Assembly (NCBI GenBank): GCA_001949185.1
Contig: BDGG01000002.1
Location: 2,742,467 to 2,806,466, forward strand
Length of the DNA: 64,000 bases
From: Ramazzottius varieornatus
Taxonomy: Eukaryota > Tardigrada > Eutardigrada > Parachela > Ramazzottiidae
Direction of reading: 5' to 3'
Shown here: positions 1 through 10,047 of the stretch, in pieces
Numbering within the stretch: position 1 is the first letter of the stretch
Layout: the number at the start of each line of letters is the position of its first letter
The notes under the pieces: model-generated
The model's input: the letters and a program-made list of their open reading frames with translations, nothing else
What the model was told of the DNA's origin: nothing
Databases searched by the model: none
Position numbers and translations under genes: made by a program

Positions 1-440
1 AGCAGCCACACTGAGCAATTGAAAATGCAGCAACAACCCGTAAGCAAACACAACTTCACCTCCGTCAAGACCTCTGCATTTTTCCTGCACTTTTCCATCC
101 CAACTTTACAACCCGTTTATCATAAGTTAAATCCGGTCATTACACCTCGATCCTTCCAGTTTTTTCTACATCATCGACAAGCTGCGAGCGAGCCGAAGGC
201 AAATCGAACAGCTTGTGTTATATTAAGATTACATCCGAACTCTGGCAGCTCGGCTTTATTGAATCAAAATTATATTAGGTCGAGATACCCTTATCCCAAA
301 ACCACTAGCTGCTGAATATGGCCCTGCTGGAGCGTGAAACACGAGTTGAAGTGGTTGACTGATTGCGTTCCCCTGACAAGTAGGCAGGGTGATATGGCCT
401 TTTCATTTACATGTCTCAAATACTGTATTTTGCTTTCTAG
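1..440. other. No gene recognised
   Basis: No homology-bearing reading frame, tRNA-like fold or clear repeat was recognised here. The short open frames have no domain-like content. Confidence 0.4.
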
Positions 441-1019
441 GTGAAGTGGATTAAGCATGTCCCTTCTGGGACCGTCTACATCCTGTTCTTCTGCGACAGT
501 CCGAAGATGGTCACGCTATATGCAGCGGATAACACGGACGCGACGGATGACGTCCAACGTTTTCTGATGGGATTGGAACGAATGTGGAGGAAGCCCTTGC
601 AGAGCCAGGCAGTCAGCTCCCGGTAGGTGAAGTAGATGATGATGCAACTGCTTCCATGTCAACACAATGGGCAAGCAACGGCAGTGGCTTCAAAAGCTTT
701 CACGTCGAGAAAGAAACCAGTTCGCTTACTCTCGGATTCATCGGCTTCTTCCGATGGCGAATCAAAATCCGATGGTATAAACTTGAAGCCACAGAAGACA
801 GAGTCGAAAGTCCCTCTAACCCTCAGCGGAAGTATGAAGCCTTCTCCGCCACGAAAGTTCCCAAGCTACGACGAAGCGTCCAAAGGGTATGAGAAACGCA
901 AACTAGAACTCGAATCCTAGAAGATCAATATTGCCCGACGAAAGATAATGACTATGGAGAAGATCGCTGAGTACCAACATGCGGAGCGTATGGAGGCCTT
1001 AAGCATCCAGCGACTGATT
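441..1019 (+). pseudogene. Decayed coding remnant with charged C-terminal helix
   Basis: A possible exon begins after the acceptor TTTCTAG at 434-440 and ends near 622 at CCCG/GTAGGT. About 60 bp further on, a second frame (from about 690) reads a Ser/Asp-rich stretch, then a basic-acidic helix containing YEKRKLELES. A TAG stop follows at about 918-920. The same frame continues coding-like beyond it (KINIARRKIMTMEKIAEY) to about 1010. The helix resembles the charged C-terminal tail of Myb/SANT-like DNA-binding proteins. That is a resemblance by composition only. The two segments do not join cleanly in phase. I read this as a broken gene or transposon-derived ORF, with low certainty. Confidence 0.3.
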
Positions 1020-1480
1020 TGGCCGCCGTCTTGAAAATTATGTCGGCTGGAAATTTCGTGCCGTCGGCCTTAATCGTCAGGTTGATGGTCATGCCTTCTT
1101 TGTCACCTTGTGGACGCTTCACAGGTACCGGTGACAGTTCCGCTCAGCGAAAGAGAAGCTTCAGCTTCTCCCAACAATTTCAGGACTGATGTTTCGGGCT
1201 TACTCCTACCTGTTTCACTCCTTTCGGAGACAAAGTATCGTCTCCTGGAATAACCAGGCGGATCATGGTTTCGTCTGAGTTACGGATGCGGCTCTTTGGG
1301 GTATTCCTGGTGTAAACGTACTCCTGGATTTGAAGGAAGAACAAGCGGGAAACGAAAACTGAAATTAAATGTAAATTAAACCAGGTATTTATCGACTGCA
1401 AACAACTATGTGAAAAGGCCACACCCGGGGGGCTCATCACGCTAAGTGGGTCCGAAAAGTGACCCAGCTGATCAGCACTT
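1020..1480. other. No gene recognised
   Basis: No coding region, RNA gene or clear repeat was recognised in this stretch. It ends at the left edge of the GCTGTGCTG-rich repeat. Confidence 0.35.
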
Positions 1481-1930
1481 TACAGTAGAGCATGGAATCT
1501 GGCCGCATGCGCTGCACTGCACTGCAGCTGTGCTGTGCTGCAGTACAACCGCAGCGCATGAACTGACGAAATTTGTGCAGCACAGCACAGCATACAGCAG
1601 AAAGCTATAGACTACCGCGCAGATGCACCTACCGAAACCTGACAAAAATTACAGTTTTTGGGCATTCGAACGTCAGCCGTCTCAGCTTTGCCGCACTTTA
1701 GGACAACGTTCTCCAGGTTGACTACCGATTTCGCTGACTGAATTACAAACCACGTCAATACATCGGCGTTCCGCGCAGTTGCCCCAGGTCAACGTGCGTC
1801 TGCAGCACAGCTGCTTAGCCACTGGGCTTGGAAGTTGTGCAGCACAGCGCAACGTACAGCACCCTGGTAATGTGCGCAGCACAGTCACAGTGTACTTTTG
1901 GACCTGCGGCCCAGTGCTCTACTTTACAGT
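1481..1930 (+). repeat. Repeat R1, copy 1 (GCTGTGCTG-rich)
   Basis: This roughly 450-bp unit is bounded by inverted ends: TTTACAGTAGAGCATGG on the left, and on the right the complement of a sequence starting TACTGTAAAGTAGAGCA. Its ends are rich in GCTGTGCTGCAG-type palindromic repeats. The core (about 1621-1800) recurs in reverse orientation at 57048-57482 with high identity. It carries no protein-coding potential and is probably a non-autonomous TIR element. Confidence 0.6.
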
Positions 1931-2094
1931 AACTCCTAAGCACGTTACGGGTAGAAAAAACGCTTTTTCAGGGAAAGCTTGCGCGACCAGTCGTTGTTCT
2001 ATGACGAAGCAGAATAGATCTAGCAAATAAGGGTTGGATAACTGCCACTAACCGGGAGGTCCTTAGTACGAATATCAGAAACTCTCTTTTTGGG

Positions 2095-2250
2095 TCATTT
2101 GCAGCTGCGCTACCGTAGCTGGCCAGGCGCTGCACACTGTGCTGCGCTGCATACAAAGGTCCAAGTGAATGCTGTAACTGCGTTGCCGCATAGCGCAGCT
2201 GCAGTGCATGCGGCCCGAGCCCGGGCTCTAGCGTACGGACCGCAATTTAA
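2095..2250 (+). repeat. Repeat R1, partial third copy
   Basis: This is a short stretch rich in GCAGC/GCTGCG. It ends in CATGCGGCCCGAGCCC and GGCTCTAGCGTACGG, matching the end of R1 copy 2 (GTGCGGCCAGATTCC, TGCTCTAGCTTGCCG). It appears to be a truncated relative. Confidence 0.4.
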
Positions 2251-2750
2251 CACTTAAAAGGCCAAGGGGGCACCCCGGTTGCTGGGCGCAAACCAAAAGC
2301 CTTGCGGAATGGCATCTGCTCAACCTTTTCGTCTCGAATTTTCGCGTTTGCTTTCAGAAACTTCGTCGCTTCCAGTTGAAAAAAATGTGATCTGGCTAGT
2401 AGCTTTCTGAAAATTTCGAGAGAATATTTTGTTTTTGACCAGCGTCTCGTTTTTGTAAATTTCGTCTTGAGTTGACAGACCGAATTTTTACTTAAGACCT
2501 GGTTGACGAAAAGCCTCCTTAAAGGTTGGACAGAGAGCTAGTGCATTGGTACCATCTTAGAAGCTTCAGTATGTTCTGTGCTGCGTGACCAGTGGTAATG
2601 AGAAAATCTGGCACTTTGGTTCACTTAGTGGCGGATTTCACTCGAAAAATGCGAAGCGTACATGTGGTGATTGGTCCGATCTAACCCGACCCCATAATGT
2701 CAGCCAGTTAAAAGTTGTGGAAGGTCATCTACCCCCCTAGTACTCCCAGA
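2251..2750. other. No gene recognised
   Basis: No gene, RNA or repeat structure was recognised. Confidence 0.35.
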
Positions 2751-3373
2751 TAGTGCTGTCAAAAATACGATAAAATTCGATACGGTATTTTTCGATAAAA
2801 TATCCGCAGGTATTTTATCACGGTCTTCGATATTCGTTTGGTATCGATATTTCAATACGATGTTTTTCCCATACCGTATTTTCGATATATCGTATCATAT
2901 CGCAGCGATATATCGATATTTCTGCAATTAGAGTTTGTTCAGAACTTCACTGGGTTGAAGACCAAGATTCCAAGAAGCCGATTCCCACATCAAGTATTAG
3001 TAAGATCGAAAGCGTCGGATACAGCAAAGACATGACTATACCAAGACTTCAAACACATGGAAACCTGGGCGGAATTAGTACCAGAACCGAATGGGCGGAG
3101 TATGCTCGGTACACCATGGACAAACTCAAGTCTTTGAAATCAACCGTGGTCTTCTGTAAACGATATATCGCTGGCGAGTTTGCCATTCAGCGAAATACCG
3201 ATATTTCGAAAATATATCGATATGGCGCGATACGATAGCGCCGAATATTTTATTGCTTTGCTCGATATGAGTATCATATCGATATTTTTGATACGATATC
3301 TGCCGCATATTTTATCGCAAAGATTCGATATGTTTCGATACGATATCGACATGCCGTATGGTTGCCAGCACTA
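2751..3373 (+). repeat. CGATAT-rich TIR repeat, copy A
   Basis: This roughly 620-bp unit has TAGTGCTGTCAAAAA at its left end and the inverse of TAGTGCTGGCAAC at its right end. Both flanks are dense in CGATAT/ATATCG words. The centre, about 3030-3165, is non-repetitive. The same unit lies inverted at 55535-56336 and a fragment sits at 50411-50600. The TAGTGCTG ends are of the kind seen in hAT elements, but no target-site duplication is left. Confidence 0.6.
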
Positions 3374-4225
3374 GTTGATAAATTTAGTATGGAGCGACCT
3401 GCGAGTTGGATATCTTCAACTATGGCTCCCATCTAATTTAACACTAATAAATACCCCACCTCAGTCGAGGTATCTAATAAATATTAATATGACATAGACG
3501 CAAGAAGCTTCTAATAAGTTCTGATTAGTTTAACATTCATATATGCATAACATCACCACCGGAGACTAAAGCGCATGATCAAGCTCTTGACTGAAATCGT
3601 CCCAAGCGGAAGTAGGAAGGGCTATGCATCTGATGAAAAATTACAGGTTGGATCTGTACAATGTAGACGAAAGACCAATCAGGGGAAGAACGCATCGGAA
3701 ACTCTGGCGCGACCGCGCCAGCACACAAATGTAAGATGCTACGTCCAGATCTGGAAACAAACAAAGCAGCCCATAGTCTATTCCATTCGTCCGTATTAAT
3801 TTAAGTACGATTTTCGTAACTTGAAACTTGGGCTTAAGTTGCGGCATTATCGAGAAGTAATGAATCTAACGATCTTAAACACGACAAAGAAAACGTAAAC
3901 AGTGCGAATCGAACTCGGTGCCTTCTCTGCCCATCGCCTTATCGTATGGGACAGCTTGCGTCATGACCCACCAGATTTTATGGCAAGCTGGTCTCAGACG
4001 GAGGCGAGGTTTAGCAGCACTCCAGTGCTCAGGCCGGAGAGTACGAATTCACTTATGCCACTCCCCAGTGTTGGCGATACAATGTATTTTAATGCATAAT
4101 GCAGAATTCAATTCTGATATCGCCCGCTGTAGCCATAGACTTAGCATGGGCGACCGGATTCGAATTAGTTCCGCTGTCGTATCGGAACAACACTGCCACT
4201 CCCCTGTAGATTGGCATTGGTACAG
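3374..4225. other. No gene recognised
   Basis: Only short frames without domain content are present. No clear repeat boundary was found. Confidence 0.35.
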
Positions 4226-5140
4226 ATTAGGTAGACTGGTAGAGATACCCAAGGGGACTCTGAATCGCAAACGTATCACAGAAAGCTCGAGCTCCAGACA
4301 GCCCAATCCTTCACTCAGGATGATTCCCCGATTTTTCCTGATTTTTCTAATTTTTTGACGAATTATTTCAAGTTTCTGATGAGTCATGAGTCGTGATTTC
4401 GGATGTGATCATTCAATTCTGTACTAATCATTTGAAGATATTAGCGTATTGATTGATAGAAATTTGATAACCCTGTTGATAGTACCACTTGACGGCACTG
4501 CACGATCAACAGGGTATACGGAGACCCGCCAGCCACGGGTCTGTCACTAGATCAACTACCAAAAGTTGACCATTGTTCTTTCTAGACTGACCACTGGTGG
4601 CTGACCATTCGTGGTGCTCGAATGACCATTGGTTTTAGTAGGTCGGCAGCTGTGAAAAGAACCAGTGTTAGCTGACCGCTAGTGTACCAGGCTCGCTGCT
4701 GTACGATATAGGCGATTTTTATAGTGTACGAGGTGCTGGCAGTCGCTGGCGCTGCTCATGCGGCGTATAAGCTACAGCTTATGTGAGGTCGAACCGCGTA
4801 CGTACAACAGACGATTAATGTGTGGAGACCCCTTTCAGTGCCAAGAAATTTCCCTTCGCCCTTCCGCCATAAGCTCAGGCTTGCCATAGTTTGTCCCAAT
4901 GCTACAAAAGGAACACAGTAACACAAGCAACAACCCAATGAAATCAGAAGTGAATGAACCCCAAGTATCCCTTCTTTGATCTTTCCGCCATAGACTCAAG
5001 TCTGCCATAATTTGTCCCAATCCAAGGGTTTAGAATGCCTGAACAGCTTTCTACGATGACTCCAGCGGTCTATGATTCATTCTAAACTTCGCTAGAATGC
5101 CAGCCTTTTGGGCGGAGCTCTCGCAAAACCGCTGTGTACA
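4226..5140 (+). repeat. Composite dispersed repeat, copy 1
   Basis: Blocks here recur in the same order and orientation at 56369-57035 and 58565-58720. Examples are CCCAAGGGGACTCTGAATCG (about 4250), TGACCAT and TTCTTTCTAGA (about 4570), CTTTGATCTTTCCGCCATA (about 4975) and GAATGCCTGAACAGCTTTC (about 5033). The second copy is interrupted by another element. No protein is encoded. The short minus-strand frames here come from the internal repetition of the TTCCGCCATA block. Confidence 0.6.
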
Positions 5141-5673
5141 GCGTAGAGCCGCAAAACATGAAAGCGGTAGAGATACTTGCCCCTATTGACGAACACTGCA
5201 TTGGTTTGATACCTCAGAGGCCACGCCCTGCTGCAGTTGCGACTAGTTTGGCCGGTCTGGCTTGCACGGTTCGGCCTACCGGGTGACGCCGAAAGAGAGA
5301 AATCTACCGAAATCGTACATTTGAGCCGAGACTGGAATGCGTACTAGTCCAGCAATGAATTCGTCGCTGAAAGACTAACGTGAGGTACATACGCGTTCCT
5401 CTACGTAATCTATACTCTCTGGTCAGGCTATCAGCCGCAGGACTACTGCTACCGTAGCTCGTTCGGGCGGTCACCGTCAAAAACTGGCAGTATATTCGGC
5501 GATCGTAAGAAAAATTTGTAGAAAGACTTCCGAACAATTGCTCTGTACATGATGGCTCGTCATAGAAGCCCCGAATCGGCTTGATAAAGGTGTACATGTC
5601 TGTCTGCACGCATCTCTTACAAACAAAAGTGATGCGCAGAGAGTTTAAATTCAGATTCACTTACGGTCAAGGA

Positions 5674-6764
5674 TGCCCGCCACTATTATTTTAATAATTG
5701 TTATAGATAATTGAAAATGGCCGAAAATCGGCTCTTTTGAATTTTACTGTCATAATTAGAATTGCCAAACTTAGCCGACGGATTCTATTCTGTAGTAAAA
5801 TTAGTCCTCCTCACAACGAGCTGCTTATGTCGCAAACGGATGATCTGAAATTTGAGTTTGCTCGATCAACGGAATTTAGTCGTGAGTGAGGCGAAAGTGG
5901 ATTTTTCGCAAGTCTCGGAAACGGGACCGGAAATGCGCGGGGTAGGTTTTTAGGCAAACTTTTCCTCCTGAATAAGTTTGAATTCATGGTTTTTCTCTGG
6001 CTGGTCTCTGTCTCCGATATCCCCGACCCTAATAGGTGTCAAGAAGCCCATACGCGAAACGATATCTCGCAACGTGAAGCACTGTGCAGACAGAAATCAA
6101 CCGAGACATGAAAATTTTAAATTTTGAGTCAAGTGTGCAGAGAATAATCCGTTTTCGCTTTCAATATAAGCGACTTGGGGGATGCTTACCGTGAAAGCGA
6201 AACTTCGTAATCCACTTTCAAGATCAACACAATCAACGGAGTTTTACGGCCTGTCGTGAGGAGGACTATTATAGTGAAACTGGCTGGATGGTGAGATAGT
6301 AAAATAGACAATTTGAATTAGGCCAAACTGCAATTAATGCGGGCCTCAAATGCGGAAAAAGAAAACTGCGCGATCGATGGCATTTTTTGCATGGTTTCTA
6401 TTGTTTGACATTAGAAAACATCCGCGAAACGTACCCTAGGTACTGCGTGTAAGGTCAGTTTGCGCACCGGGTTATGCAAAACGAGTTGCGCCACATATAG
6501 TTTCGTTTCGCGCACCGTGAATTGTGTGTTTTGTTATTCTGCGGTGCATTGATTCAACGACCGAAGAGCTAGCAGTGCGTCAGCATGGCGTGAAACATCC
6601 CGGTTTCCATCGCCCCGCAATTAAAATACTGTAATTAAAATTATTGCTGCTGCCAACATGTGTAGAATTAATAGATAATAGACAAGTCTACAAGAACCGT
6701 TTCCTGCAATTAGAGTTATGAAACCTGGTAGAATTTTAATAATCGTATTCTGTAGCGGCGGGCA
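5674..6764. repeat. Nested inverted-repeat elements
   Basis: The outer ends are inverted: TGCCCGCCACTATTATTTTA at the left, and on the right the complement of a sequence beginning TGCCCGCCGCTACAGAAT. Inside lies a second inverted pair: AGTCCTCCTCACAACGAG at about 5804 and the complement of AGTCCTCCTCACGACAGG ending near 6275. The structure suggests a roughly 470-bp TIR element inside a roughly 1.1-kb one. No coding frame is present. Confidence 0.45.
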
Positions 6765-6775
6765 GTTCAGTGTTT

Positions 6776-6838
6776 TCACATGACTCATCAGCACGCACAA
6801 CGGTGTATTGACTGACTGCGTGCATGAGTCATGTGAGG
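6776..6838. repeat. Short hairpin
   Basis: TTCACATGACTCATCAGCAC pairs with the inverse GTGCATGAGTCATGTGAG across a loop of about 20 bases. It lies directly outside the preceding inverted-repeat element. Function is unknown. Confidence 0.4.
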
Positions 6839-6839
6839 A

Positions 6840-8009
6840 ATACAGAACTGCTCACCGCTTCATAACTGACTGTAAATTTAAGGTAGCAGAAGAGAAGTTT
6901 AACCGTAGTGGGCAATTGGGCATCCCTGCTAACGGTGTTTAAATGAAAGGTGGTACGTCCAGACAAACATTTTCTTGCTTCACCGAGTACCGCCCGAGCG
7001 AGCGCGACTCGCTGGAGGCCCGAATGCGACCTGTCCACCGATTCTGGAAGCAACTGAAGCTGACACGGACTGCTCCTCTTTTGCTTCTGTTCTAGATTAT
7101 GGATGGTTATCTTGTCTACGGACGGTACTATAGTGCTGATATCCCGGACAAATGATCGAGCTTGATATTAATACTCATCTTAACGGAAAAAACACCGAAG
7201 GCTGGGTCGCATTCCGCTTTGAATCCCGCATGTCCCTCGTCGTACAATGATGCCAATCGAAGAGGGAATCTTGACAGTCTCACGCACGTAGAGCTCGACC
7301 TCGCTACCAGCGATCCGGACATCCGGCTCTCTGCTGTTACTGCGCCAGTGCGCCTGTGTGGATTCCTTAATTTGTCACAAGACAGAACGTGGCTAATGTC
7401 ACAGTGCAGTATACTTAACTTCGTTATGATGTGCGTCAAGAGAGAGGTCTCAGAGGAGCTGCAATGTTAAGCTCAGTTTGATGTATGATTCTCACAAGTA
7501 GTTGTGATTTAGTGCAGGTTCGGTGCAAGCCAGCCGCCTTCACCATTACGTCCTATAGGCAAACGAAAGTCGAACTTGTTACACACGCGCAGCGGACGTC
7601 AAACTCGAAATACCATAGCGTAGCCTAAAGATTCAAGGTAGCTTAATGAATTTGCCATCGAATGGTATCAAATTTATTTTAAAACCTATATGTATAACGT
7701 GCATACGATTTCGCAAAAAGGCAGGTAGGTCGAGGAAGAGCGATGCATGTCATTGCACACAGCAGCGCCGCCCTGGTCTGTCTAACGCACACTCACGCTC
7801 AGATACTCCCTACAGCTGAGCTTCCTCCTGACGACTCGGAATGCACTGCAAGCTTACAGCACAGTAGTCTTTGTGTCAAAAGAGTAATCAACTATTCCTT
7901 ACATCACACTGCATGTGCTTCTGAAAAGTCGCGCAGACATGCGCGCAAGTTGACCGGGCGAAAATCTTTCTTCCATGGAAAAAATCCAAATCGGACACAA
8001 TGAAGCTTT
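6840..8009. other. No gene recognised
   Basis: No convincing gene. Several 60-100-codon frames on both strands show no domain content and no splice-consistent partner. Confidence 0.35.
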
Positions 8010-8017
8010 CAATCCAG

Positions 8018-8533
8018 TAGGGTTGTCAAAAACCAATTCAGCTACGGATCGATCCGGATAGAATTCGGATAGGATGGGCTTCCCATCCATCCAGCGGCCA
8101 ACCGGATGGAATTCCCATCCATCCGAACGCAGTCCGACCATCCATCCATCCAACTTTCTATCCGGATAGAACCATGGCTTGGACATGGACCTGGACCAGT
8201 TCACCAATTTGAAATCGATCAAAGCCGGGAGCAATTCGGACTTTGTTCCGCTCGAAAACCCGAGGTCAGATCCAATACAAGCAGGTCGCTGGGGTCGTCA
8301 TCTCAAAAACTATATAAGCCCCCTTCTCACAGAAACTTTTTTTGTGTAAAGGTAGGCTATAGGGTGTCCGGCAGTAGGCTGTCCGGTTGGGAACGGGATC
8401 ATCTGGATAGGCGGTCAATTCATCCATCAGCCATCCGACTAGAGATCCCATCCATCAGAAACAACCCGGTTGGCGGTTCCATCTATCAGCCCATCCATCC
8501 GCTTAACCATTTAACCACCCATTAACAACCCTA
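8018..8533. mobile_element. hAT-like MITE with 8-bp target duplication
   Basis: The ends are inverted TAGGGTTGTCAA and its complement TTAACAACCCTA, a typical hAT terminal motif. The flanks CAATCCAG (8010-8017) and CACTCCAG (8534-8541) match at 7 of 8 bases, which fits the 8-bp duplication made by hAT transposases. The interior is low-complexity CCATCCATCC/GGATGG arranged in both orientations. There is no transposase frame, so it is non-autonomous. Confidence 0.65.
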
Positions 8534-8707
8534 CACTCCAGTATCTTAAAGTTGATTTCAGTAAATAAAAGAAAGCTGAAAAACCACAGACGGAGTGAGA
8601 CAGCATAAAATCGTGCGATCTAATCTCTTGAGGAGGGATGACCAGACGACAAGGAAATTTAGCTGTCTCGTGCTGTAACTCAGACAAACTCCATTAACAA
8701 AATCCAA

Positions 8708-9205
8708 CTCTGCTAGAGAAGTTGCACTTTGCGCGGATGGTTTGAACAAACGACAGTTTGGACAAAACGATTGCATTTAGAAAAGTTTAAACATTCAAGA
8801 TTTGTAATTCGCCTCGCGATTCACGAAACGAAGGGGGGCTTCGTTCGTGAATCACGAAGAAGTCACCCGTAGATTTTAAACATGGACGAATTGCCGTCAG
8901 TAGTGCCCTGGCTGGCCGAAGCACTGGGAAGTGTGATCGGTGCCCGGACAACACAGGACTTCCACTCCGGACAATCAGTCAATCAGAATTGCATTTGAGC
9001 CGGCTCCTTTTTAACTTGGTGGGCTAATTACTGCCGAACAGACCACCTTGGCCAGTAGCGGTCGTTTGTCCCATCGTTTTCCTCAAACTCGCTCGCGTTG
9101 TGCAACTTCTCAAAGCTTCCAGCGAATGCTTTCATGAATTTCGATTTTCAAAATTAGTTAGTTCTCATTTGTTCAAACCATCTGCGCAAAGTGCAACTTC
9201 TCTGT
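8708..9205. mobile_element. Inverted-repeat element (probable MITE)
   Basis: The ends are inverted: AGAGAAGTTGCACTTTGCGC followed by GGATGGTTTGAACAAA at 8708-8744, and their complement TTTGTTCAAACCATCTGCGC, AAAGTGCAACTTCTCT at 9170-9205. Arms are about 36 bp with one or two mismatches. The interior contains a small palindrome around CGATTCACGAAACGAAGG (8808-8860). No coding frame. Confidence 0.5.
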
Positions 9206-10047
9206 TATGGAGCTTTGGTGAACGGTACGCCTGCCATTTGCATTTAAAAGCACAAAGTTCGCGATCGTTCTGTTCTTTTCACAGTAAAGGTGAAACGTTC
9301 ATTTCAGCACGAGTACGTTTAGTGCATGTCTTCTGTACTATTACCGTTTGTTCGATTGTCAGGTAGGCCATAAGCCCCTCCAGGCGTCAAAATTTACTTA
9401 CTTGTTGGCCTGCTTTCTTTGACCAGGTATAATATCGGGTCGCTCGCAAGTTGGACCACATATAAATAAGGTAGTAATCCTGTCCTTCATGCGTATGCGC
9501 CTTGTTTGTACAGTTGACGACAGTCCAGCTGGAGCAGCTCTCTAGTCAGTGGTCGTGCACCAAACAGGCACTGTCAGCCTTTGCCGGCAAATCATTTTGT
9601 ATGACCGCCACTGGTCAGAATCAAAAATCAAACCGTCTGGTTGCCCTCTTGCCTCACTAGCCTTCTGCTCTGTGGTAATGTACATACTTTACCAGTAATG
9701 CGCTGAATAGAAGTACACGAAATTTCCACTTAGGTTACGTGGAGCAAATCAGGATTGTGCTTGGGTTGATCAATGCTTCTTCCGCTTCACGTTATAAAGG
9801 CAGTACCAGAAGGTTCCGCTTACCTTAAGCTCAACAGAGCGGTCTGGTTCGTGTTATCAGTTGAGCGACTTAAATACAATAAGGACGTCTGTGTATGTGC
9901 ATATTGCGAGATTTCAGTGGTGGAAAGGATCGATGCATCATTTCCGGGCACCAGTTCAGCATTTCTTATCAGATTCAAAAGGACGATGTAGACTCATCGA
10001 ACTTTATTGCGGGATCTCCTGCTCGTCATCTCCCGCTTTGCTGTGAT
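9206..10047. other. Upstream region of the opsin gene
   Basis: Nothing certain is seen. An AT-rich stretch at about 9455-9475 could belong to a promoter, but no core element is convincing. Confidence 0.3.

Noticed and set aside
1500-1610. GCTGTGCTG repeats as a CRISPR-like or satellite array
   Set aside because: There is no regular repeat-spacer pattern; the words form palindromic ends of a dispersed repeat, and the genome is eukaryotic.
3900-3930. Possible tRNA T-arm-like words (GCGAATCGAACTC)
   Set aside because: No acceptor stem or anticodon arm could be folded around it on either strand.
3900-4360. A 146-codon plus-strand frame as a gene
   Set aside because: It overlaps a dispersed repeat, has no domain pattern, and an opposing frame of similar length exists.
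8106-8525. A 139-codon plus-strand frame
   Set aside because: It lies entirely within the CCATCC array of the hAT-like MITE and is low complexity.
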